Assembly (NCBI GenBank): GCA_029933125.1
Contig: JAOZOU010000004.1
Location: forward strand, 62,001 to 126,000
Direction: 5' to 3'
DNA: 64,000 nucleotides
Source: a bacterium
GTDB lineage: Bacteria > Arandabacterota > Arandabacteria > Arandabacterales > Arandabacteraceae
Part shown: one piece after another, positions 34,568 through 44,128 of the stretch
Position numbering within the stretch: the stretch's first letter is position 1
Layout of the letters: each line of letters begins with the position of its first letter
The notes under the pieces: generated by a model
The model's input: only the letters and a program-made list of their open reading frames with translations
What the model was told of the DNA's origin: nothing
Database searches by the model: none
Made by a program: the position numbers and the translations under genes

Positions 34568-35707
34568 TTGCGCTTACGTCACGTCGTACTACTTGCAATT
34601 GTTGCAGGGATGCTTCTAAGCTGTGCTCATGAGGAAAGGGGTGAGGTTCTTGCGAGGATAGGGAACAAACCTGTCACACTTGCCGACGTTGAAGCAAGGC
34701 TTGACGAGATGCCTCCCTACATGAAGGATCAGCTCAGCAAGCCTGAAGGACGTGAGAGATTGCTAAAAGCAATAATTGATGAAGAGATCATCGTACGCGA
34801 GGCGCGTAATCTGGGATTTGACAGATCCAAGGAGTTCAGGGAAGAGATGGCTAGGCGGGAGCGCGATGCTCTTGTCAGGCTTTTCTATCAGAATGTCATC
34901 GACAAGGCAGCGGCTCCTTCGGATTCGGAGGTTCAAGCATATTATCAGAGTCATACTGAGCAATTCGTTGAGCCGGCAAAGGCAAGAGCACGCCACATCC
35001 TTGTTAAAACCAAGAAGGAAGCTCTTAAGATAAAGGGGCAACTTGAGAATGGCGCAGATTTTGCTGAGCTTGCCAAGAAATACTCGATTGATGCGCTAAC
35101 CAAGGATAGAGGAGGCGTCATCCATGGTGAGGTTGTTAAGGGAAAACCCATAAAGGGATTAGGTGATCTTCCAGAGCTTGTCGATGCGATTTTGAGCCTC
35201 AAGGAAGGTGAAATCGGAGGTCCTGTCGAAACCTCAATGGGTTACCACATAATCAAGGTTGATAAATATACACCTGAGCGGCAGAAGTCACTTGAGGAGG
35301 TGCACGATTTGATAGCTTCACAGCTCCAGTACGAGAGGAGCCAGACTGTTCGGGATAGTGTCCTTGCCGACCTTGAGAAGAAGTATAATGTTGTCTTCCT
35401 TGATAAAGAGGCTAAGTCGGAGGGGCCGGAGGAGCTCTTCAAAGCTGCGAGCGAGGAATCCAATCCCAGGCTTAAAATTGAGAATTACAAGAAATTTCTT
35501 GAGAAGTTTCCCAATGATCAACGTGCTTATGAGGCTAAATTCATGATAGGCTTCACTATGGCTGAAGAGCTCCACGATTACGATGGTGCCGAAAAGGTTT
35601 TCAAGGAATTCCTCCAGCAGTATCCAGAAACGGATTTGAGCGATGATGCAAAATGGATGCTTGAAAATATGCGATCGGGCGCTCGTCCTGATTTTGAATC
35701 GAAATAG
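34568..35707 (+). CDS. SurA/PrsA-like peptidyl-prolyl isomerase lipoprotein with C-terminal TPR
   Basis: A 379-residue envelope foldase. The signal ends in lipobox LLSC (Cys19). A SurA-N-like helical region follows (about 25-125), then a PpiC parvulin domain (about 130-240, with ARHILVKTKKEAL, FAELAKKYSID and MGYHIIKVDKY). Residues about 290-370 hold TPR-like units, including YDGAEKVFKEFLQQYPET. The role is probably chaperoning exported or outer-membrane proteins. The start is TTG 34568, just after rplI, so it may be read through from the ribosomal operon. Confidence 0.87.
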   Translation: MRLRHVVLLAIVAGMLLSCAHEERGEVLARIGNKPVTLADVEARLDEMPPYMKDQLSKPEGRERLLKAIIDEEIIVREARNLGFDRSKEFREEMARRERDALVRLFYQNVIDKAAAPSDSEVQAYYQSHTEQFVEPAKARARHILVKTKKEALKIKGQLENGADFAELAKKYSIDALTKDRGGVIHGEVVKGKPIKGLGDLPELVDAILSLKEGEIGGPVETSMGYHIIKVDKYTPERQKSLEEVHDLIASQLQYERSQTVRDSVLADLEKKYNVVFLDKEAKSEGPEELFKAASEESNPRLKIENYKKFLEKFPNDQRAYEAKFMIGFTMAEELHDYDGAEKVFKEFLQQYPETDLSDDAKWMLENMRSGARPDFESK

Positions 35708-35737
35708 ATCTTCAAGTGGGGAAGCGAGGTGAGGTAA

Positions 35738-36220
35738 GTGGTTGAAGTCAAGGTTTGGAAACTTGCAATGGACGGTAGAACAGATACACCCGTTGTCATT
35801 CTTCGCGAGATCGGGGGACAGCGGATCCTTCCCATCTGGATTGGTCTTGCGGAGGCTCGAGCAATAGCTATGGAACTGGCCGGCAAGCGCTTCCAGAGAC
35901 CCCTCACCCACGATTTGATAAAAACCATAATCATGGGTCTGGATGCAACAGTTCGCAAAGTTGTCATATGTGAGCTCAAGGAGAACACATTCTATGCCAA
36001 GATATACCTTGAGAAAGGTGATGAAATAGTTGGTATCGATGCTCGACCAAGCGATTCCATTGCAATTGCGCTGCGCACGAGATCACCGATCTATGTAGCC
36101 CAGCAGCTCTTCGAGAATCAACCAGTCTCTTCAGAGATGTCTGAAGAGGATCAGGGAGAATCCTTGCGAAAATATCTTGATGATCTGAGTCCTGAGGATT
36201 TTGGGAATTATCCTCTTTAG
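35738..36220 (+). CDS. Bifunctional nuclease family protein (DUF151)
   Basis: A 160-residue protein with the DUF151/BFN pattern: ILPIWIGLAEARAIAMELAG, RPLTHDLIKTIIMGLDATVRKVVICELKENTFYAKIYL and DARPSDSIAIALRTRSPIYV. Members have been described with DNase/RNase activity, though many are uncharacterised. GTG 35738 is used. It is followed by the carbonic-anhydrase-like gene 9 bases on. Confidence 0.9.
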   Translation: MVEVKVWKLAMDGRTDTPVVILREIGGQRILPIWIGLAEARAIAMELAGKRFQRPLTHDLIKTIIMGLDATVRKVVICELKENTFYAKIYLEKGDEIVGIDARPSDSIAIALRTRSPIYVAQQLFENQPVSSEMSEEDQGESLRKYLDDLSPEDFGNYPL

Positions 36221-36229
36221 GAGCTTCAC

Positions 36230-36751
36230 TTGATAGACTGGAAAGCCAATCTAAGAATCAAGCCCGTTTTAGGAAAGAGCGTCTATATTGCCCCTTCAGC
36301 AGTGCTCATAGGGAAGATAGAGATCGGCGATTATTCGAGTATCTGGCCCAATGTTTCAGCGCGTGGCGATGTCAATTGGATGCGTATCGGCAAGCGTACC
36401 AATATTCAGGACAACACTGTCCTGCATGTAACTGAAGAGACTCATCCCCTCTCGATTGGTGATGACGTAACGGTTGGGCATGGTTGCATTCTTCACGGGT
36501 GTACGATTCATGATCGCTGCCTTATCGGTATGGGCAGCGTTGTGCTTGATGGCGCTGTCATAGGACCGGATGCAATGATTGGAGCAGGTTCAGTTGTTAA
36601 GCAGGGTGAGGTTGTTCCACCGGGAACGCTCTATCTTGGTGTGCCTGCTCGCTACAAACGTGACCTTGCGCAAGAAGAGATAAAGGCAATAGCTGAATCG
36701 GCTCGCTCTTATGCCGAATTCGCAGGTGAGTATCTGAGACTCTCAATCTAG
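36230..36751 (+). CDS. Gamma-carbonic anhydrase-like hexapeptide protein
   Basis: Left-handed beta-helix protein of 173 residues. His66, His84 and His89 (LHVTEET and GHGCILHG) have the spacing of the zinc ligands of gamma-carbonic anhydrases. GDYSSIWPNVSARGDVNWMRIG is the usual preceding segment. Carbonic anhydrase activity is not proven for many of these (YrdA/CaiE types). The start is TTG 36230. Its stop overlaps the convergent amidase by 9 bases. Confidence 0.88.
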   Translation: MIDWKANLRIKPVLGKSVYIAPSAVLIGKIEIGDYSSIWPNVSARGDVNWMRIGKRTNIQDNTVLHVTEETHPLSIGDDVTVGHGCILHGCTIHDRCLIGMGSVVLDGAVIGPDAMIGAGSVVKQGEVVPPGTLYLGVPARYKRDLAQEEIKAIAESARSYAEFAGEYLRLSI

Positions 36752-38995
36752 TTCGATTCTTATGTCCTCGCTTTGGTCATCAAACTCATAGGGCTTGGAA
36801 CATCTTCCATCCTTGCATGCCACGGCAGTGTGCTTGCCTCGCTCAAGGAGTCTAAGTTCAAACCATCCCCCATCATCGCTTATCACGCTTAAGGTTCCAT
36901 CTATCCAAACAAGAGCATTTGGCAAGGTTTTGCCCTCGCTATAGACGCTTCCCTTGACACTGAAGGTATCTTTGACTCCTGAATACTTGAGAATTGCACA
37001 AAAGAGACGATAGGAACGGAGATGGATAGGATAGGCTTCGAGGTGATGCTCTCCTAGATCATCACGTAGACCGAAGACTATCTTTACGGCAGGGCAACTT
37101 GTTTGCTGAATCACGTACTCTGCTGTCTGTCCGATTGATGTCCTGTTAGCTTCTTTAAATTCCGATTTAATGATGTGGGCTAGATCCTCACCTTTTGAGC
37201 TTCCGGGATAGTGTTCAATAAGGAGTGATGGATATTCCGAAGGCACATGGTCTATGCTCAAGAATAGCTCAGCACCAACTCTTTCGCTCAATCGAACCCT
37301 TTGTGTCAGGGTGACATCAAATTCGTCGTTACGCGTAAGATAGGCATCGAAGCCAGCTTGGCGAAGCAGGGATTGCAGATGATATGCAACCTGGAGATTG
37401 ATCTCGGCAGCCGTTGTGCCATCTTTGCTTATCCAGCCTGGGTCGTCATTGCTTCCCTGAGCATCTATTGCAATCCTGGGTCTGTGGGAAATGTTCTTGT
37501 AGAAGGGCTGGGCCAGGAGCACGGGGTAAGGTTTCATTTTCACTTGAGGTTTTGACCTGAAGCCAGGGGCTCGGATCTCAAGAAATCTTATGTGTGAGGC
37601 TTCAATGGTGAAGAAACCATTGGGATCGCTTATTGCTGTTTGACGGCCAAGTGGATCGACAATGATAACTCTCCCGAGAGGTCGGGAATCCGGTGCAAGG
37701 ACGAATCCTGAGATCCATCGAGAGTCCTTGGTTTCTGGTATCTTCACATGCGTTGTTAGGCTGCCGCAGGCAATCTCCAGAGATTCAACTCCGGCAGGAA
37801 TGTCTCTGAGGGTGTATGCATATGCTCTTCCACGAAGAGTTAGAGTCTCATATGAGCTTGCTTTCCAGATGAAACGCACACGGGTTGAATCAGCGACTGG
37901 CATTCCTTGCGCATCTGTAACAACAGCCGTAAGGCACTGAGGGAAGTCAGATCTAGCTATCTTTGGGCTCTTATCTATTTTGAGTCCTGCAGGTGGACGT
38001 TTAAGTTTGAAGTACCAGGTGACAACAGGTGTTGAATTTCCCGAGATCGAGCGGGCACTTACTCGAACTTTGTGGATACCATTAGCAAGGTAAGCTGACG
38101 GATGGGCGACGATGCTTTGATCGAGAATAGCAACTTCGCTAAGATCGGTTCCATCAAGAGCAATCCTTATGCTTGATGGATCAAGCGGCGATGGTGATTC
38201 GAAATTGACGGCAATTTGTGTAATGTCTTCCACTTGTCCAGTAGGCTCGAAGCTCAATATCTGAGGAGTTCCCCTGCTGAAATAATCTAGCAAAGCAATG
38301 AAATAGACTTCAGCTTCTAAGCGCTGCTTATCTGCAAGCTTGAGTTTTGACTCAACGAAAGGATTGGTAAGAAACGAAGGTTCGCAAAGCACAGCAGGTG
38401 ACTGGCAGTTGCGCAAAACATAGTAGTTGCCTGGAAGCACTTTGGTTGACTGGCCACCAACATTGATCCGAAGGTGTCTGGCAATAAGGTGTGCGATATC
38501 ACGCGAGGGACCCGGATCAGTCATCTTGTAAAAAATCTGAATCTCATTGCGGGTGGGATTCCGGGAAATGTCAGCATTGTGATGAAGGGAGATGAATACA
38601 TCTGGCTGGAAGTGATTGGCTACAGCAACACGGGCAGCCAGATCATCTCTAAGTCGCGTGGAATCGCCACCTACGAAATCGCGGTCTGTCTTGCGCGTGA
38701 GCCGAACGTGAGCGCCTGCTTCTTCCAGAAGTCCCCATAGATAGAGCGCAACGCCGAGGTTGACATCTGCCTCATCGAGTCCTTCCTGACCCTTCGTACC
38801 ACGGAAGGCTCCACCGTGGCCTGGATCTATCACGATTTTCCTTCCCCTTAGGGCTGTGAGATCCATACCCTTTATCTCTTCCTTACGCTTCTCATACAGG
38901 CGGGGAAGCTTGGGTTTTACCTTCGGGGGAGGAGCGCAAGTTAGTGGAATAGCCAGGATGGCAATGGCAGGCCAAGCCAGCTTCCTAGTTTTCAT
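36743..38995 (-). CDS. N-acetylmuramoyl-L-alanine amidase with second degenerate amidase domain
   Basis: A 750-residue exported protein. The N-terminus is hydrophobic with Cys20 in a non-canonical lipobox (PLTC). Amidase_3 domain 1 (about 50-235) is intact: DPGHGG (His60), Glu75, SLHHNAD and the catalytic CEPSFLTNP. An Ig-like segment and a carboxypeptidase-regulatory-like domain follow (about 245-495). A second amidase_3-like domain (about 500-680) has lost its zinc motifs: IDAQGSNDDPG replaces DPGHGG, LSIDHVPS replaces SLHHNA, and no catalytic Glu motif is clear. The end is another regulatory-like beta domain. It should cleave peptidoglycan stem peptides; domain 2 may bind. It is the only minus-strand gene. 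Confidence 0.88.
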   Translation of the reverse strand: MKTRKLAWPAIAILAIPLTCAPPPKVKPKLPRLYEKRKEEIKGMDLTALRGRKIVIDPGHGGAFRGTKGQEGLDEADVNLGVALYLWGLLEEAGAHVRLTRKTDRDFVGGDSTRLRDDLAARVAVANHFQPDVFISLHHNADISRNPTRNEIQIFYKMTDPGPSRDIAHLIARHLRINVGGQSTKVLPGNYYVLRNCQSPAVLCEPSFLTNPFVESKLKLADKQRLEAEVYFIALLDYFSRGTPQILSFEPTGQVEDITQIAVNFESPSPLDPSSIRIALDGTDLSEVAILDQSIVAHPSAYLANGIHKVRVSARSISGNSTPVVTWYFKLKRPPAGLKIDKSPKIARSDFPQCLTAVVTDAQGMPVADSTRVRFIWKASSYETLTLRGRAYAYTLRDIPAGVESLEIACGSLTTHVKIPETKDSRWISGFVLAPDSRPLGRVIIVDPLGRQTAISDPNGFFTIEASHIRFLEIRAPGFRSKPQVKMKPYPVLLAQPFYKNISHRPRIAIDAQGSNDDPGWISKDGTTAAEINLQVAYHLQSLLRQAGFDAYLTRNDEFDVTLTQRVRLSERVGAELFLSIDHVPSEYPSLLIEHYPGSSKGEDLAHIIKSEFKEANRTSIGQTAEYVIQQTSCPAVKIVFGLRDDLGEHHLEAYPIHLRSYRLFCAILKYSGVKDTFSVKGSVYSEGKTLPNALVWIDGTLSVISDDGGWFELRLLERGKHTAVACKDGRCSKPYEFDDQSEDIRIELD

Positions 38996-39031
38996 CCTGT
39001 CTTCTCCATTTAGGCTCTTGCAGTTACGGTC

Positions 39032-39061
39032 TTATTATGAGAATGTGGTGAAAAAATTCAA
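39032..39061 (-). promoter_or_regulatory. Putative promoter for the amidase gene
   Basis: On the minus strand TTGAAT (39056-39061), an 18-base spacer and TAATAA (39032-39037) precede the amidase start at 38995. The 5' leader is about 30 bases and carries GGAG before the ATG. Confidence 0.6.
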
Positions 39062-39085
39062 CACAATTTATTGTAATCTATTGAC

Positions 39086-39114
39086 TTGACCTCTGTAGAG
39101 GCTTTTGCTATTTT
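39086..39114 (+). promoter_or_regulatory. Promoter for selA
   Basis: TTGACC (39086-39091), a 17-base spacer and TATTTT (39109-39114). Predicted transcription starts near 39121. The layout is the same as the SRP RNA promoter. GGAGG at 39126-39130 is placed 8 bases before TTG 39139. Confidence 0.7.
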
Positions 39115-39138
39115 GGTCGAAAATCGGAGGTTTTGGGC

Positions 39139-40548
39139 TTGGGTAAGCAGGATCTGCTGAGGGCTTTGCCCTCTGTGGAGCGTGTACTAGAGCATCCTGA
39201 GATGGTAAGGCTGAGCGAGCAGGTGCCACGCTGGGCACTAACCGAAAGCGTGAGACAAGTAATTGATGCCATGAGGAAGGCAATTGTAAGCGGCGAGAGA
39301 CAGACCGAGATTGAAATAGCGGAAATAGTTTCTCAGGCTGCGGATCTTGCAAACAAGCTGAGTCAGCGTGGAATCCGTAGGGTCATTAATGCAACAGGTA
39401 TACTTCTTCACACCAACCTGGGAAGGTCAATTCTGGCAAAGCGTGTTATGGATGCAGTCCTGGAAGTTGGCTCCTCCTATTCATGCCTTGAGATAGATCT
39501 CGAGACCGGAAGACGCACCTCAAGGTTGCGCCATGTCGAGGCTCTTCTTCGAAGGATTATCGGGTGTGAGGCCGCAACTGCTGTCAACAACAATGCAGGA
39601 GCTGTCTTGCTAACGCTCAATACACTTGCGGAAGGTAAGGAGGCTATTGTCTCAAGAGGAGAGCTCATTGAGATCGGTGGGTCTTTCAGATTGCCAGAGG
39701 TGATCGGGAAAAGTGGAACCATAATGGTTGAAGTTGGAACAACGAATCGCACAAATGTTGAAGATTATCGGAGGGCTATCTCCAAGAAGTCAGCTGTTAT
39801 CCTCAAGGTTCACCGCTCCAATTTTGAAATGACGGGATTTGTTGAGTCGGTTGCGTCAAAGGAACTTGCCAAACTTGCGCACGAACATGGTCTTGTTCTT
39901 GTTGAAGATCTGGGCAGCGGTGCTCTCCTCGACTATGCTGAGTTTGCAATAGAGCATGAGCCCATGCCCCAGGAACGTCTGCGTGACGGGGTTGACCTTG
40001 TAACCTTTAGCGCTGACAAGCTTCTCGGTGGTCCACAGGCAGGTGTGATTGTTGGGAAAAAAGACCTCGTTGATAGAATGAGGACCAATCCCCTTGCAAG
40101 GGCTCTTCGTCTTGATAAGATGACGCTGGCAGCACTTGAGGAAACACTCAGACTTTATCTAGAACCGCAAAAATTGATTGAAGCCTTGCCTACACTTCGC
40201 ATGATCGCAACTCAGGTCGATGACCTCGAGCGTAGAGCTAAGATGGTTGCAGCCACCCTTAAGAATGAGGTTGGCGAAATGCTTGAGATTACAACTGCAA
40301 GGGAGCGATCCCAGATAGGTGGGGGCTCGCTTCCTGGTGTCTCTCTTGAGACAGCAGTAGTCAAAATTTCCTCTAGACATTATCGGCCGGAGGATATATC
40401 ATCAGTTCTCAGGAATTGCAATCCGCCGATTGTGGCGAGGATAGCGGATGATAAGGTGATAATAGATTTGAGGACAGTCCAGCCCAGTGAGGATGATGTG
40501 CTCTTGAAGCAAATTGCAGCGGCGTTTGCGGGAGGTGATAAGTCTTAG
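39139..40548 (+). CDS. selA: L-seryl-tRNA(Sec) selenium transferase
   Basis: SelA converts Ser-tRNA(Sec) to Sec-tRNA(Sec) with selenophosphate. The 469-residue PLP enzyme shows RRVINATGILLHTNLGRSIL, SCLEIDLETGRRTSR, AAVNNNAGAVLL-type glycine loop, VHRSNFEMTGF and the PLP lysine in FSADKLLGGPQAGVIVG. TTG 39139 is preferred to TTG 39133 because GGAGG is then 8 rather than 2 bases away. selB, selD and tRNA-Sec are not in the window. It has its own promoter. Confidence 0.95.
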   Translation: MGKQDLLRALPSVERVLEHPEMVRLSEQVPRWALTESVRQVIDAMRKAIVSGERQTEIEIAEIVSQAADLANKLSQRGIRRVINATGILLHTNLGRSILAKRVMDAVLEVGSSYSCLEIDLETGRRTSRLRHVEALLRRIIGCEAATAVNNNAGAVLLTLNTLAEGKEAIVSRGELIEIGGSFRLPEVIGKSGTIMVEVGTTNRTNVEDYRRAISKKSAVILKVHRSNFEMTGFVESVASKELAKLAHEHGLVLVEDLGSGALLDYAEFAIEHEPMPQERLRDGVDLVTFSADKLLGGPQAGVIVGKKDLVDRMRTNPLARALRLDKMTLAALEETLRLYLEPQKLIEALPTLRMIATQVDDLERRAKMVAATLKNEVGEMLEITTARERSQIGGGSLPGVSLETAVVKISSRHYRPEDISSVLRNCNPPIVARIADDKVIIDLRTVQPSEDDVLLKQIAAAFAGGDKS

Positions 40549-40564
40549 AGAGGAGCTGGTAAAG

Positions 40565-43500
40565 GTGTACGTTAGCAGAATTGAGATCACTGGATTCAAG
40601 TCGTTCGTTGACCGTACAGTGATTGAGCTCCAACCGGGGATATCAGCAATCGTTGGCCCCAATGGCTGTGGTAAGACAAATATCTGCGATGCAATTAGAT
40701 GGGTTCTTGGTGAGGAGAATGTAAGGCTGCTGCGCGGTACTCGCATCGAAGACATCATCTTCAATGGGAGCGAGAAGCGCAAGCCCACCGGAATGGCTGA
40801 AGTCTCCCTCACACTTTCAGATGTTCAGGATACCCTTCCACTCGAGTGCAATGAGGTGACCATCACGAGACGTGTCTTTCGCTCGGGTGATAGCCAGTTT
40901 TACATTAACAAAGTACCCTCGCGTCTTAAAGACATTGTCAACCTTCTTCTCGGAACGGGCTTGGGGCGCCGCGCATACTCGATTATGGAGCGTGAAATGA
41001 TCGATTGGATTCTCGATGATGCGAATGGTCAGCGGCGGCGCATAATCGAGGAGGCAGCAGGCATCAGTAAATATAAGGTGAGAAGACAGGAGACGATGAA
41101 CAAGCTAGCCCTTACGGAAAGGGATCTCGAACGTGTTGAGGACCTGATAGCTGAAGTTGAACGAAGGGTGAGATCCCTGGCTCGCCAGGCTGCGAAAGCC
41201 CGCCGCTATGAGCGCCTCGTCAACCGGATTCGTGAAGTTGAGACCTATGCCTCTGTCAGTAATTATACAAGCATGATGTCGCGAGTGAAGGAAGTCGAAG
41301 GAGAGCTCAGGGATCTTGAGACTGCGATCGCTTCTTATGCGAAAGATATGGCACTGGCTGAATCGGAGATAGAGAAGAAGCGGAGCAGGCTCGCTGAAAT
41401 TGACCGCGAGGTAACCGCTCGCGGTGAAGAGGTTTCGAGAATTACTGAGCAAATCACCAGGCTCGAGAAAGAAAGGGTTGTCGCAGCTGAAAGAAAAAAC
41501 GCTTTGGCAGATAGGATTGGAGAGCTTTCAAAGGAGAGAGAGGAAGGATCAGCTCTGATTTCGAGTACAAGGAAACTGCTTGAGCAGAAGAAGGCAGAAA
41601 TCAAGGAAACGCAAGAATTGCTTGCCAGGCTTGAGGAGGAGCGAACTCGACTTGTGCAGGAGCTTCAAGAAACGACTGCGGAGCTTAAGGCTAGACGTGA
41701 GCGCTCAGTAGTATCGACAAGAACCAGGCTTGAAAATGTCCAGCGACAGATCGATGCTGCATCTAGGATTAGCGAGATGCGTTCGCGGCACGATCATCTT
41801 GTTGAACTTCGCAAGAGGCTTGAAACAAAGTCCAAGGAGCAGAAGGGGAGACTTACCAACCTCGAGGAGCGAATTGAATACGAAAGGGAAGATCTTGAGA
41901 AGCTCAGGCAGGAGAGGGTGAAAATTCAAGGGCAGGTGGGTGACATTGAATCCAAGATTGCTGAGCTATCACAGAAGATTGAGGAAATTAGACGGGAGCA
42001 CGCTAGACTTAGTGAGGAGGCAGCCCGTGCATCATCACGCTATGAGATGCTCAAGGATCTTGTTGAGAAATACGAGGGTTATGATCATGGTGTAAGAGCT
42101 CTCATGAGCACGGGCAAGCCAGCTGGTATCCATGGGGTACTTGGTGACATCATAAGGTGTTCGGAATCTCGTTACGAGCCAGCGGTTGTCACAGCACTTT
42201 CCGAAGCACTCCAGTATGTTGTTGTTGACGCCACAGCTCACGCTGCCAATTCGGTTCGAATGCTCAAAGAAAGGCAGGAGGGGTCTGCAACTTTTGTCAT
42301 TCTGGAGAAGGTTCAGAGCGGACCTAAACAAGATCCTGTTCCAAAGCTTGAGGGACAAATAGTAGGCAGGGTCGCGGATTTCATAGATTGTGATCCGGCA
42401 TATAAGGATCTTGTCGAGTACTTGCTTGGTGATACCTATGTTGTTGAATCTCTCGATGATGCCTTTCACCTCAGTAGCACTTTTGGCGACCACAGGCTGA
42501 GTTTTGTTACACCCGATGGCGATGCCATCTTCAGGGGGAGCATCGTTCGATCGAGTGGTGATGGCAAGTTTGATTCGAACTTGCTTGGAAGGCAGGACAA
42601 GGTTAGATCGCTGGAAACGGAAGCCCGGGCTCTCGCGGAGCTTGCGATTGAACAGAGGAAGGCTTTTGAAGAACTCACCAAAACCCTCAGATATCTTGAG
42701 AGCCAGCTTAACGATCTCACAAGGCAAGAGACAAAGCTGGGTGAGAAAGTCAGCGAGAAAGAGAGGAATATTCAGGGTATGGCGGCTGAGCGTGATTCAG
42801 TAAGAGAGAATCTTGATGAGATTGCAACCGAAGTGGCTTCCGTGAATAGAGAGATTGAGTCACTCGAGAAGGATCTCTCGGAGAGCCGGACAGACTCGGA
42901 GCAAGTAGCAATCGAGCAAGGCGATCTCTTTGAGGGCATTGATCAGGCCACTGACCTTGAAGCCCAGGTTGACGATCTGAGAGAAAGACTTGAGCTCAAT
43001 ACGGGTGAGAGACTCAAATGCCAATCCCAAATGTCATTTCTGAATGAGACAGTCGAGAGGCTCGATGGCGAGCTCGCCACACTGGCTCAAAGTATCGAAA
43101 ACATAGATAGTGAGATTGAGAGGTTGCGGCTGCGTCAGGTGGAGCTTGACAAACAGATAGTGGCGATCGAAGCCAGGAGCCAGCAACTTCTCTCGGATGT
43201 GAGCAAGGCTGATGAAGCAAGAAAGGAGTTACTTGATACCAAGAATGGCATAGAAGCTGAAATTGAGGAACTGAGGAAAAGCATAAAGCAACATCAGGCG
43301 CGGAGAGAGGAGATGTTTGCTCGCAAGCAGGAGCTCAACTCGGAATCCAATCTCATGAAGGTCAAATGTGATAATCTCAGACAACGCATGAAGGACGAAT
43401 ATGGGATTGATATTGCTGAGTTGCGCATCGAGGATCTTCCTGCCTGCGATGGTTACGAATCGGAGCTCGTCGAGCTCAAAGAACGTTTAAGGTCGCTTGG

Positions 43501-44122
43501 ACCTGTCAACCTTATAGCTCTTGAAGAGTACGATGTCGAAAAGGAGCGCTATGATTTCCTGAAGGAGCAGCGAGACGATCTCATAAAGGCCAGGCAGAGT
43601 CTTGATGAGGCCATAGTTCAGATCAATCGAAAGGCGAGATTAGAGTTCAAGGAGACATTTGAGAGGGTGCAGCGTGATTTCCGCAAGAATTTCGAGATTC
43701 TCTTTGAAGGTGGGAGCGCCGATCTGCGCCTTAAGTACGAGAATGATCCTCTGGAATCACCGATTGAGATCCTTGCGCAACCGTCTGGCAAGCGTCTTGA
43801 GCAGATCTCACTCCTGTCTGGAGGTGAGCGAGCTCTTACTGCAATAGCATTCCTTTTTGCTGTCTATCATACAAAGCCGAGTCCTTTCTGCTTGCTCGAT
43901 GAGGTTGATGCACCTCTCGATGACGCAAATGTTGGAAGGTTTCTTAATCTCATCAAGGATCTAGCAAAGCATACCCAGTTTCTTGTCGTTACCCATAACA
44001 AGAAGACGATGGAAGTTGCTTCCTGCCTCTTTGGGGTAACGATGGAGGAGCCTGGGGTATCAAAGATAGTCTCCGTGAGGCTTGAGAAAGCGAAGAGCGA
44101 AACCCTTGAGCCAGTTGGATGA
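40565..44122 (+). CDS. smc: Chromosome segregation protein SMC
   Basis: This condensin ATPase has 1185 residues. Walker A is GPNGCGKTN at 31-39 after the conserved IEITGFKSFVDRT. Two long coiled coils (about 165-495 and 660-1000) flank a hinge. The C-terminal head has the signature LSGGERALTAIAFLFAVY and Walker B FCLLDEVDAPLDDANV. GTG 40565 with GAGGAG upstream matches the family start; an upstream start at 40514 would overlap selA. ScpA and ScpB are not nearby. ftsY follows 6 bases later. Confidence 0.96.
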   Translation: MYVSRIEITGFKSFVDRTVIELQPGISAIVGPNGCGKTNICDAIRWVLGEENVRLLRGTRIEDIIFNGSEKRKPTGMAEVSLTLSDVQDTLPLECNEVTITRRVFRSGDSQFYINKVPSRLKDIVNLLLGTGLGRRAYSIMEREMIDWILDDANGQRRRIIEEAAGISKYKVRRQETMNKLALTERDLERVEDLIAEVERRVRSLARQAAKARRYERLVNRIREVETYASVSNYTSMMSRVKEVEGELRDLETAIASYAKDMALAESEIEKKRSRLAEIDREVTARGEEVSRITEQITRLEKERVVAAERKNALADRIGELSKEREEGSALISSTRKLLEQKKAEIKETQELLARLEEERTRLVQELQETTAELKARRERSVVSTRTRLENVQRQIDAASRISEMRSRHDHLVELRKRLETKSKEQKGRLTNLEERIEYEREDLEKLRQERVKIQGQVGDIESKIAELSQKIEEIRREHARLSEEAARASSRYEMLKDLVEKYEGYDHGVRALMSTGKPAGIHGVLGDIIRCSESRYEPAVVTALSEALQYVVVDATAHAANSVRMLKERQEGSATFVILEKVQSGPKQDPVPKLEGQIVGRVADFIDCDPAYKDLVEYLLGDTYVVESLDDAFHLSSTFGDHRLSFVTPDGDAIFRGSIVRSSGDGKFDSNLLGRQDKVRSLETEARALAELAIEQRKAFEELTKTLRYLESQLNDLTRQETKLGEKVSEKERNIQGMAAERDSVRENLDEIATEVASVNREIESLEKDLSESRTDSEQVAIEQGDLFEGIDQATDLEAQVDDLRERLELNTGERLKCQSQMSFLNETVERLDGELATLAQSIENIDSEIERLRLRQVELDKQIVAIEARSQQLLSDVSKADEARKELLDTKNGIEAEIEELRKSIKQHQARREEMFARKQELNSESNLMKVKCDNLRQRMKDEYGIDIAELRIEDLPACDGYESELVELKERLRSLGPVNLIALEEYDVEKERYDFLKEQRDDLIKARQSLDEAIVQINRKARLEFKETFERVQRDFRKNFEILFEGGSADLRLKYENDPLESPIEILAQPSGKRLEQISLLSGGERALTAIAFLFAVYHTKPSPFCLLDEVDAPLDDANVGRFLNLIKDLAKHTQFLVVTHNKKTMEVASCLFGVTMEEPGVSKIVSVRLEKAKSETLEPVG

Positions 44123-44128
44123 GAAAAC

